A DNA stretch of 64,000 bases, taken from Alphaproteobacteria bacterium. Lineage in GTDB: Bacteria > Planctomycetota > Phycisphaerae > UBA1845. The stretch lies in the NCBI GenBank assembly GCA_028285105.1, contig JANQQE010000001.1, positions 62,001 to 126,000 on the forward strand, given 5' to 3'. Below the pieces are notes generated by a model. The model had not been told where the DNA came from and did no database searches. It saw only the letters and a program-made list of their open reading frames with translations. The position numbers and the translations under genes are program-made. Positions 45,278 through 53,313 of the stretch are shown here, piece after piece. Each line of letters opens with the position of its first letter. Position 1 is the first letter of the stretch.

Positions 45278-45744
45278 ATTAATTTTAGATTTTAGTTGCG
45301 AGTCGTGGGCCCAATTTACTCCCGTAAAGCAATGCGGGCGCTGAAAACCTTCCGGTTCATGGCCGCTAGGTTGTAGGTTCGAATGCGCGGTTCGAAGCGT
45401 GCATGACGACAGTGCGGACCATGATCTTGTCGGGAAAAGCGTGATTCAGAATGTGGTCAGGTGACCGACCAAAGGTGGTCAAATTGGTCAAATGAAATAA
45501 TGATTGTAATGAAGCGCACTCAGTAAGTTCTTGTGCTGAAAAGAGTTAAACCTCCCCGAAACGAACCCTTGTCGAAACGATCGCAGATGACGTAATTGAA
45601 GGATTGACTCGCAATGGGACTCATCAGCAAAACGCAGCATTTCATGTCACGCTGCTGGTGTGCGGCAGTGCTGAATCGATTGAGGAAAGATCACGCGGCG
45701 CTAAAATCGTATAGCGCCGCATGACCAATCTAATTTCGTCAACT
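45262..45744. other. Intergenic region, no supported gene
   Basis: 480 nt between the marR promoter and the 3' end of the Ig-repeat gene. It holds a cluster of GGTCA words near 45453-45498 (including GGTCA-GG-TGACC) that could be a binding site, and the hairpin of the Ig gene at its right end. A TTCGAAT string near 45379 resembles a tRNA T-loop, but no cloverleaf forms around it. Confidence 0.5.
45695..45720 (-). terminator. Hairpin after the Ig-repeat exoprotein gene
   Basis: A perfect 8-bp stem GCGGCGCT/AGCGCCGC with a 10-nt loop lies 25 nt after the stop codon. On the minus strand it is followed by GTGATCTTTCC, only a weak T tract, so termination may need help. Confidence 0.5.
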
Positions 45745-48700
45745 TCATTCAGGATTAATGTCGGGATCGGGCAGTGTTGGCGACACAGTTATTGATTGCG
45801 ACAACGCATCGTTATTGCAAGAATCAAAACCACGGGCCTGCACCGTTTGCGGACCGAGATTCACGACCAACCAGTCATAAATAAAGGGTGCTTCATTGTC
45901 GGTGTGCATCAGATTCCCGGCGATGTAGAATTCGGCTTTGCTGGCACCTGCTGGATCGGTTACGTTCGCGGTTAATCGTACTGTGTCGTCGAGACGAACG
46001 ACAGCCGGAATACCGCTCAAGCTAACAGTTGGCTCATCGGAGTCGTTCAGGCATGGATCGGGCTGTACAGTGACCGTGATCTGAGTCGTCCGGCTTCGCT
46101 CGCACACGTCGTAGGCCTTCGCCGACAACGTATACGCTCCAGACGCGGCACTGGCATCCCATTCGTATTTGTATGGAGCAGCGTAATCAGTACCTTTGTA
46201 TACTCCATCCACAAAGAACTCGACCCGACCGACGACGTTTGTGGCGTCACTCGCGTTTGCTGTGATCGCAATTGTTCCAGGTTCCAGCACAGCTGAATTT
46301 GCCGGAGCCGAAATCGAGACAGATGGATCGTCAAAGTCGTCGTCGCATAAATCGACTGCAGGCTCGGTTACTGTAGTATCGATATACGGTGTCCACTTTA
46401 CGTTGTTACACGTATCCACGGCCTTCGCCCTCAGAGCGAAGTCGCCCGGCGAAGCAGACCAGGTAAACTCGTATGGCGACGTAGGGTCTGTATCTTGTAG
46501 AACTCCGTCAATGTAGAGTTCAACTCTGTTGATACCGTTCGCATCCGAAGCGGTCACAGTGATGTCGATCGTATCCGGATTGTTGAACACATCGCCATCT
46601 TCTGGACTTGTCAGACTTACAGAAGGTTTTTGTGTGTCCGTGCCGCATGGATCCTGGGTTGAGTTTTGAACCTCCACATCGATCGTGGCTGTTGACGAGT
46701 TATCGCAACCGTTGACCGCCGCGATTTGCAACGTATGCGACCCTGGATCCGCATTCCAATCGTACGAATACGGTGACGAGTAATCGGTAGCTTTGTAAAC
46801 GTTGTCGACAAAAAATTGAACGAAATTCACGCCGTTCGCGTCAGTTGCCGATGCTTCAATCGTCACATTACCCGGTGACAAGTTTGCCCCGTCCGATGGC
46901 GACGTGAAACTCAGGACTGGACCGGACGTACTCGAGCCGCATGGACTGGCTTCCTCTACTGTCACATCGATCTGAGTGAGTCGCGAATTGTCGCAACCAT
47001 CCGTTGCCAGAATTCCAAGCCGATGAATGCCCGGTGTAGCGCTCCAATCGAACTCGTAAGGCGCTACGTTGTCGGTATGCTTGACCGCAAAATCGACAAG
47101 GAATTTGACGCTTTCGATTCCGTTCGCGTCGCCCGCACCCGCCTCAATGGTCACAGCGCCGGCAGAAAGCACCGCCCCCGATACCGGAGAAATGAAGTAA
47201 ACACTTGGCAACGTCGCATCTTCGTCGCAAGGATCGCCCGTCCCAATCGTCACCGTTCGCTCCACTGAGCTGTCATTCCCGCAATTGTCCATTGCTCTAG
47301 CTTCCAACGTGAAGTCGCCTGCTGTCGCAACCCAATTCATGGAATATGGCGCGGAGTCATCGATGCCTAATGCTACCTCGTCGACAAGAAACTCAACAAA
47401 GGCAATTCCACTTGGGTCGGAGGCGCTTGCTTCGATCGAAAAAGTGCCTGCAGCTGCACCATTTGCGGCAGGTAAATCGACCCTTACGCTTGGTCCGTCA
47501 ATATCTCCTGCACAAGGCCCTCCTGACGCGACCGTAACATTCGACCTCTTCAGTTTGTTATTTCCGCAAGTATCGAATGCGCGAATACTAATGCGGTGGC
47601 CCCCTGGGTCTGCGATCCAGTCGTATGCATAGGGTGGCTCATATTCGGTCGCAACGGTGGTGCCGTCGATGATGAATCGAACACGGTCAATGCCATTGGC
47701 ATCGGTAGCGTCTACTTCGATGTTGACCAAACCTTGCTGCAGGACGCTTCCGTTTGCAGGCGACAAAATGTCAACGTTAGGCTTCGTGATGTCAGTATCG
47801 CAACTATTCGATGATCCGGAATGTTCAACACCAAATCGATAGATGCCATAGGCAATGGCTATTTCCATGCCCGGATCGGGTATCGCCGCGACCACAAAGT
47901 CATGTTCGCCCTCTGACAACGCAGATGTATCCAAGATACCGCTAAAACGCGAGTATGGATTGCAATTTGCGCCCGGCAATTCGTCGCACGTCCATTCGTC
48001 ATATTGATCGAGCAGCAATCCGTCGAGTGTGACTTCGACTCCGTCAAGATAGAATCGCAGATTCGAGATAGGACTCGCGTCGCATCGCGCGACGCCCACG
48101 ACGGCCAGTTCATTGTCGACATATTCGATGACCGGTTCTTGGCCGCCAACCAATGTATCAACGCGTGAATAAACTACGGCATTTTGACTAGCAACGCCCG
48201 ATGTTGGCGTCCCAGTTCCTGCAGAACTGGCGGCAGCTGCAACAGAGCCCGTGCAACTGAACGACCCCTCAAAGGTTAGCCTACACCCTTGCAATTGACA
48301 GCAGACATCATCGGGGTCTACCGGCGGACCGCCCCCAGGGCAGAAGCCAGTTGCGCACGTTACACCAGATTCCGGGCAGCTAAAGTGTTGGAAGAAAACT
48401 CCGTCCCATAAAGAATTCGGCCTCAGGCATACGGGGTCATGGTTGATACATGTCTCAGGAACAATGGCGCATCGATCTTCGTTATTAAACCTACGAAATA
48501 CAGTTCCGGTCGCTTCAACCGTCCCGATCGAACCTGTCGCCTGCTGTATGCCACCTAAGCTTACTCTCGCAACGCGTGTGTCGTCGTTAGATGGGGAGGC
48601 AGTCAATTGAAAATATTGGCCGTCTTGAATCAAGGTTCCGAATGTTTTCTCGCCAGCGTCAGCATCTCGACTGACGAATTGGACTGATCCAACCTCATCC

Positions 48701-49917
48701 AGACACTCTCGAGTCCACCCCCTTTTTAGTTTGACATCAATGCATCCCTCGTATCTGCCGCCATTCATACTTTCCTGCTCAAAGAAACCGTGCACTGTAA
48801 CTGGATAGTACGAATCGCTTTTTGCGTCTTGATTGTTGGAATCCTCGCAGACGCAATTGATGCACGCCACGGTTTGTTCGTTTATGCTGTAATCGTACGA
48901 AAAAGTCTCTGTAATTTGGTACTCTCCCATACAGGAGTTTGACTTTACCTCGCAATTCTTCCCATCGGGTTTCTCGAGAATTTCAATGACGGGATACTGC
49001 GTGCCCCTTTCTGCCCGCAAGCCGGTCCGAAACGGATTCGCCTGATTATGGCTACCCAGAAACTCAACCTCCTCGGTTCCAAAAGTTGAATTGCCGCCAC
49101 CATCAGCGGAGGTATAGGCAACTTCCAATCGAATATATTCATCGGCGTCGAGTCCGTTTGCGAGCATCAGCATTTCGACGCCCGGTTGGGGACAACCGCC
49201 GGGCGGGATGACATCCAGGACCAATGTCACTTCCTGCAATCCGTCGCTTCCGAATGGTTCGTTGAACGCGGGTGGAGGGACACTTGCGATTATTGCGCCA
49301 TGTTGCACGTCGGGAATGGGCCGGATGTGCGCGTTCGTCAGCACTTCCAGAATGCTGGCAGGAGTGGGCGCAGAGACAATGAGGGTCTCGCCATTCTCGC
49401 AGAACGCGTCGGCAGAATTATTCTGAAAATTAACGAACACTGCGCTGTTCGATCCGATCCCATTGCCAGTGCAGTTGGTTAGCAATTGAAGGCTTTCGCC
49501 CTCGCACAATCCGTTTACTTCAATGTTCACGCGATAGGGCGGATCGCCAAAAGCTGGACAATTGTCTAGATTGCAGCGCAGAACGTCCAACATCATATTT
49601 CCAGTTTGCTCCGATCGGCAAGTCTCATATTCCAGAGCCTTCAGAACACAAAAGGTGCAAAACCCACCTACGATAATCGGATGGCCTGAGTGCAACGCTT
49701 CGAGGCAGTGAAAGCATTCCCCTGCAGAGAGAACGGCTTTATCGAAACACTTTTCGTCTTTCTCAAGACATAATGATCGGGCATCCGCCACACAGTCTGC
49801 CGCTGCAATGCAAGCAGCCTCCATATCAGGTCCGTCACAGAAAAAGGTTTGAGATTGGCCTTTGCATACTTGACCCATCAAGATCATCGCAACTAGACAA
49901 GAATGTTCTTTACCCAT
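45745..49917 (-). CDS. Giant secreted protein with seven Ig-like repeats
   Basis: ATG 49917 (AGGAG upstream) gives 1390 residues with a signal peptide (SCLVAMILMGQVCKGQ). Residues ~20-130 are Cys-rich (SAGECFHCLEALHSGHPI, GGFCTFC). Residues ~130-700 are beta-rich, with paired cysteines and no known family; DDVCCQLQGCRLTFEGSFSC marks a Cys cluster. From ~residue 705 to the end are seven Ig-like repeats of ~92 residues. Each starts with a Cys and K/D/G-P-x-V-x-L-x-S-P, continues DANGIxxVxFxxDxxxxxTDxxxPYxYDW, and ends in an A-x-D-x-C-G/D-N motif, so each unit can form one disulfide. Such stacks act as rigid stalks or adhesins. It lies 138 nt after the sulfatase gene on the same strand and may be co-transcribed. 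Confidence 0.8.
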   Translation of the reverse strand: MGKEHSCLVAMILMGQVCKGQSQTFFCDGPDMEAACIAAADCVADARSLCLEKDEKCFDKAVLSAGECFHCLEALHSGHPIIVGGFCTFCVLKALEYETCRSEQTGNMMLDVLRCNLDNCPAFGDPPYRVNIEVNGLCEGESLQLLTNCTGNGIGSNSAVFVNFQNNSADAFCENGETLIVSAPTPASILEVLTNAHIRPIPDVQHGAIIASVPPPAFNEPFGSDGLQEVTLVLDVIPPGGCPQPGVEMLMLANGLDADEYIRLEVAYTSADGGGNSTFGTEEVEFLGSHNQANPFRTGLRAERGTQYPVIEILEKPDGKNCEVKSNSCMGEYQITETFSYDYSINEQTVACINCVCEDSNNQDAKSDSYYPVTVHGFFEQESMNGGRYEGCIDVKLKRGWTRECLDEVGSVQFVSRDADAGEKTFGTLIQDGQYFQLTASPSNDDTRVARVSLGGIQQATGSIGTVEATGTVFRRFNNEDRCAIVPETCINHDPVCLRPNSLWDGVFFQHFSCPESGVTCATGFCPGGGPPVDPDDVCCQLQGCRLTFEGSFSCTGSVAAAASSAGTGTPTSGVASQNAVVYSRVDTLVGGQEPVIEYVDNELAVVGVARCDASPISNLRFYLDGVEVTLDGLLLDQYDEWTCDELPGANCNPYSRFSGILDTSALSEGEHDFVVAAIPDPGMEIAIAYGIYRFGVEHSGSSNSCDTDITKPNVDILSPANGSVLQQGLVNIEVDATDANGIDRVRFIIDGTTVATEYEPPYAYDWIADPGGHRISIRAFDTCGNNKLKRSNVTVASGGPCAGDIDGPSVRVDLPAANGAAAGTFSIEASASDPSGIAFVEFLVDEVALGIDDSAPYSMNWVATAGDFTLEARAMDNCGNDSSVERTVTIGTGDPCDEDATLPSVYFISPVSGAVLSAGAVTIEAGAGDANGIESVKFLVDFAVKHTDNVAPYEFDWSATPGIHRLGILATDGCDNSRLTQIDVTVEEASPCGSSTSGPVLSFTSPSDGANLSPGNVTIEASATDANGVNFVQFFVDNVYKATDYSSPYSYDWNADPGSHTLQIAAVNGCDNSSTATIDVEVQNSTQDPCGTDTQKPSVSLTSPEDGDVFNNPDTIDITVTASDANGINRVELYIDGVLQDTDPTSPYEFTWSASPGDFALRAKAVDTCNNVKWTPYIDTTVTEPAVDLCDDDFDDPSVSISAPANSAVLEPGTIAITANASDATNVVGRVEFFVDGVYKGTDYAAPYKYEWDASAASGAYTLSAKAYDVCERSRTTQITVTVQPDPCLNDSDEPTVSLSGIPAVVRLDDTVRLTANVTDPAGASKAEFYIAGNLMHTDNEAPFIYDWLVVNLGPQTVQARGFDSCNNDALSQSITVSPTLPDPDINPE
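45790..47805 (-). repeat. Seven tandem Ig-like coding units of about 280 nt
   Basis: Seven in-frame units encode ~92-residue Ig-like domains at the C-terminus of the secreted protein. Each unit has the same pair of cysteines (at the start, and in the C-G/D-N motif near the end) and the PYxYDW-type strand. The DNA of the units is clearly diverged. Boundaries are approximate. Confidence 0.8.
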
Positions 49918-50055
49918 ACCACTTGTTCTCCTGTTTGGGGTGGTCTTCCGCAAGCTAGTGGTAGGCAAAGGCATTACATATCGCGTCTTACTGCGACCAC
50001 CTTTGGGCAACGAGTTGCGAGCTTTTCATTTGAATGCGAAGGTCAGAGCAACCAA

Positions 50056-52359
50056 CTAGTCCCAAGATATCGATGGGCACTCCACCGATGGATCGAACGG
50101 CATCGGGTCAAGCTCGAATCCATGCTGCACAGCATTGTTCGGAATGACTGTCGGGATTTCGCGTTCGTCAGTCATGATTCGCATCATACAATTGACAATC
50201 GGAAATAGTGTTGGGTCCGACGCACGATCAATTAGTTCTTGCGGATCGTCTTGCAAATTGTAAAGTTCGATAAAACTTGCGCCGTTTAGCCCATCGTTGC
50301 TTTTGGGGCGAAGCCCTTTCCACGGTCCGATGCGTACTGCTTGGCGATATCCGTCAGCCGGGTGCGCCCAGTTTTCCCAGTACAAGAATTCGCGCCCAGT
50401 AACTTGGCGGCCTTGAAAAGCTGGAACCAGGGAGATTCCGTCAAGGTCGTGGGGGGCTTGGATGCCGGCTTGGTCCAGGATGCTTGGGAAAATGTCATAC
50501 AACGCACCGGGTGTGCTGGTTCGACCTGGAACGACACCTGCCCCCCAAACAATGAACGGGACTCGAATTCCACCTTCAGGTAACCGAAACTTGTATCCTC
50601 GAAACGGGCCGGCACCGTGGAGCAACGATCTATCCAAAACGCCTCCGGTTTGATCCGGGCCGTTGTCACTTGTAACTAATACAACCGTGTCCCGATCCAT
50701 GTCTCTCAAGCGCAATTCATCCAACAGGCGACCGATGTCGCGGCTCATGCGCGATATCATTCCTGCAAGCGTGGCATACGGAAATTGATTGTGTCGTCTG
50801 TAGTGATCGGAACCGCAGAGTTCGGGCGTGTAAGGTACATCAAATGGGAAAACGCTCTCTAGTTCTCCATCTCCTGAATTGACTACCAAGTATGGAGACA
50901 GAGAGTCTTCGGGAACAACCAACTCGGCGTGCGGAATTGTGAAAGGCAGGTACATAAAGAATGGATCATTCGCATTGCGATTGAGAAATTCTAAAGACAG
51001 GTCGACGAATTCGTCGTGTGTATATCTATCTTCAGCAAGCGGGTAGGTGGAACCACCAAGTTCATCGTATGCAAAGAGTGTTTTGGGGCGGCCGGGGAAC
51101 CACGGTATATCCGGCGTCGATAGCGGTTGGGGCGGGTTGGTTCCCGGAATCGTGGGACAAGCTGAGTCGTTAAAATGATTCAACAAGTAAACATGAGCGG
51201 CCGCATGCTTCATGAATCCGACGAACTCATCGAATCCTGCAACAAATGGATTGCCCGGAGGGTCGTTCGCGGAGTTCTGGCTGGCGACCGCCCACTTGCC
51301 GAACAACGCCGTACGGTACCCTTCGTTGCGCAGCACTTTGGGAAGCAGCACCAAATTGTCAACCAAAGAGCCACCTGCACGTATCCACGTATGCCCGGTA
51401 TGCTTGCCTTCCATCAACGCGCTTCGGGCAGGGGGGCAATGGGTGGCCGCCGAATAGAAATCCGTAAAAACACGGCCTTCATTGGCCATCTGCGTCAATT
51501 CGGGAGTATGAATCAGGTCTTGTGGTTCGTACATGGCGGTCAAATGGCCATATCCAAGGTCATCAGCCATGATGACAATGAAGTTGGGACGGTTCTCAAA
51601 TTCGACTGTGACAGCGCCGGTCGATACACCATTGACGATCCGAATCGCACTCTTTGAATCATCGCGCGTCTTTATATTTACGACCAGATCATCCCCGTCT
51701 ACGGATTGCTCTACGGTCTCAGGGTTAATCAGTTTAAGTACAAGTACGTTTGTCCCTTCCGAGTCGTCAATGGTGTCGACACCGTCTCCAGCGCGGTACA
51801 CATACCGGTCATCTCCGGCGCCACCGATAAGCAAATCGTCGCCGAATCCGCCGTATAGCTGGTCGTCTTCGCGATCGCCATAAATCGCGTCGTTACCCAT
51901 GCTTCCATAGAGCGTGTCTGAGTCCTTTCCTCCGCGCAACGTATCGTCACCAGCGCCTCCGTGCAGAAAATCGTTACCGAATCCCCCGTTGAGGTTGTCG
52001 TCGCCATCTTCGCCCAAGATTCGGTCTGAACCGTCGTCGCCGTAAAGAATATCTCGATCTGAACCACCGAAAATGACATCGTCGCCATCATCGCCATGCA
52101 CGTTGTCGCGATTGGGGCCTGCTTGAATGAAGTCATCGCCGCCGCGGCCCGAAACTAAGTCACGACCCTTGCCAGAGCAGATTCGTTCGGCAAGGTCCGT
52201 CCCGATGAGCGGGCGATCATGCCCATCCGTACCGAGAACAGTGGGTAGTTCGGGATAGATCGGAAAGCAAGTTGTTGAATCGGAGAAACCTTGATTTGCT
52301 TTCACGAAAAGCAAGAGAACAGTAATCGAACAAAACTTGGATGCTTGCTTGATGCGCAC
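50056..52359 (-). CDS. Sulfatase with N-terminal RTX (hemolysin-type) calcium-binding repeats
   Basis: Starts at a GTG (52359) behind AGGAG, 767 residues. Residues 1-25 are a signal peptide (CSITVLLLFVKANQGFS). Residues ~45-200 are about a dozen RTX nonapeptides (GGFGNDFLH, GGAGDDTLR type), which roll up around calcium. Residues ~255-760 are a type I sulfatase: metal-binding IVIMADDLGYG (Asp 266/267), the formylglycine motif C-P-P-A-R at 308-312 (fits C-x-P-x-R), GKWAVASQN, VTSDNGPD and GAGPFRGYKFRLPEGGIRVPFIVW. It hydrolyses sulfate esters, in this lineage commonly on marine or host polysaccharides; a formylglycine-generating enzyme elsewhere would be needed. An RTX block before the enzyme instead of after it is unusual. 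It faces sigma/kinase module C across 422 nt. Confidence 0.9.
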   Translation of the reverse strand: MRIKQASKFCSITVLLLFVKANQGFSDSTTCFPIYPELPTVLGTDGHDRPLIGTDLAERICSGKGRDLVSGRGGDDFIQAGPNRDNVHGDDGDDVIFGGSDRDILYGDDGSDRILGEDGDDNLNGGFGNDFLHGGAGDDTLRGGKDSDTLYGSMGNDAIYGDREDDQLYGGFGDDLLIGGAGDDRYVYRAGDGVDTIDDSEGTNVLVLKLINPETVEQSVDGDDLVVNIKTRDDSKSAIRIVNGVSTGAVTVEFENRPNFIVIMADDLGYGHLTAMYEPQDLIHTPELTQMANEGRVFTDFYSAATHCPPARSALMEGKHTGHTWIRAGGSLVDNLVLLPKVLRNEGYRTALFGKWAVASQNSANDPPGNPFVAGFDEFVGFMKHAAAHVYLLNHFNDSACPTIPGTNPPQPLSTPDIPWFPGRPKTLFAYDELGGSTYPLAEDRYTHDEFVDLSLEFLNRNANDPFFMYLPFTIPHAELVVPEDSLSPYLVVNSGDGELESVFPFDVPYTPELCGSDHYRRHNQFPYATLAGMISRMSRDIGRLLDELRLRDMDRDTVVLVTSDNGPDQTGGVLDRSLLHGAGPFRGYKFRLPEGGIRVPFIVWGAGVVPGRTSTPGALYDIFPSILDQAGIQAPHDLDGISLVPAFQGRQVTGREFLYWENWAHPADGYRQAVRIGPWKGLRPKSNDGLNGASFIELYNLQDDPQELIDRASDPTLFPIVNCMMRIMTDEREIPTVIPNNAVQHGFELDPMPFDPSVECPSISWD

Positions 52360-52781
52360 TTTTTGTAACTCCTGCTAGTTCAGTATTTCAGATCTAAAGT
52401 TCATGCTGTATTCCTGTGCCATTGCATGAGGCGTCAGGTTGGCCCGATAACTTACAAATCCCGTAAACGATTACTTCATTTCTTGGCATGCCGCCAAAGT
52501 TCACACTGCCCTGTGCGATTCAAGAACTTCGTGTGCGCTCTGCGACATTGCTTTAGGAATTTCATAGTTCTTCACTGTTGAGTAGCGCAGACTGGTCGAA
52601 AACAGTGCCAGACGAGGGCATGAGCCGACAAATTATTACAGTCCTGACACTTGCCCGCAGTTAATATGAATTTGAATTGATCGTCGCTGAATGGACGCCT
52701 GCAAGAAAATAGACCGAGACAAGAATATAGATTGCGACGACTCTCTCGATCGGTTACAGGAAATCTGGAGCATCGCTATCC
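52360..52781. promoter_or_regulatory. Divergent control region between sulfatase and module C
   Basis: 422 nt between the sulfatase start (minus) and the ECF sigma start (plus). No gene is seen. It contains the ribosome binding sites of both genes (AGGAGTTAC on the minus strand, GGAG on the plus strand). If the adjacent sigma factor drives the sulfatase, its promoter lies here. Confidence 0.4.
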
Positions 52782-53309
52782 GTGAACACAATGATGTATC
52801 ATGAATCGTCAGACCGAAACATCGATCAAATCTACAAGGAAATGAGGCAAATCGCGCGAACGTTTTTAAGTCAGGAGCGCGTGGGGCACACGCTAACAGC
52901 GACATCGCTTGTACACGAAGCGATGATCAGAATGCACAAAGATGCCATCATGCCGGAGCACTCGCGATTGGAATTGTTGACTCATGCGGCGCGAGCAATG
53001 CGCCTAGTGTTGGTCGATTACGCGCGTAGAAGAAATGCGAAGAAAAGGACCGCTGGAGGAAACCGACTTCCTCTGGATGATACTCTGCGCATTTTTTCGC
53101 AGACCGCCATCGACTTGTGTCATCTCGATGAGGCGCTCAAAAAGTTGCACGCATTCGATGCACAACTTTCTGGTATTGTCGAGCGCCGTTTTTTTGGTTG
53201 CATGACTGTTGATGAAACGGCAGCATCGCTCGGAATATCGCGCAGATCCGTATTGAGAGGTTGGCAATTTGCAAAAGCTTGGCTGTATGACGAGCTAAGG
53301 GAGACTTGA
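52782..53309 (+). CDS. ECF RNA polymerase sigma factor (module C)
   Basis: A GTG at 52782 with GGAG 11 nt upstream gives 175 residues; ATG 52791 is an alternative. It is a TIGR02999-like ECF factor: IDQIYKEMRQIARTFLSQERVGHTLTATSLVHEAMIRM in region 2, LLTHAARAMRLVLVDYARRRNAKKR, and in region 4 HAFDAQLSGIVERRFFGCMTVDETAASLGISRRSVLRGWQFAKAWL. It is closely similar to the sigma factor of module D (shared QERVGHTL and YARxRxAxKR). The kinase gene starts 4 nt after its stop, so they are one transcript. The divergent sulfatase is the obvious candidate target. Confidence 0.9.
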   Translation: MNTMMYHESSDRNIDQIYKEMRQIARTFLSQERVGHTLTATSLVHEAMIRMHKDAIMPEHSRLELLTHAARAMRLVLVDYARRRNAKKRTAGGNRLPLDDTLRIFSQTAIDLCHLDEALKKLHAFDAQLSGIVERRFFGCMTVDETAASLGISRRSVLRGWQFAKAWLYDELRET

Positions 53310-53313
53310 TCCC

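Noticed and set aside
45360..45400. Possible tRNA from a GGTTCGAAT string
   Set aside because: The flanking bases do not form a T-stem, and no acceptor or anticodon arm can be found.
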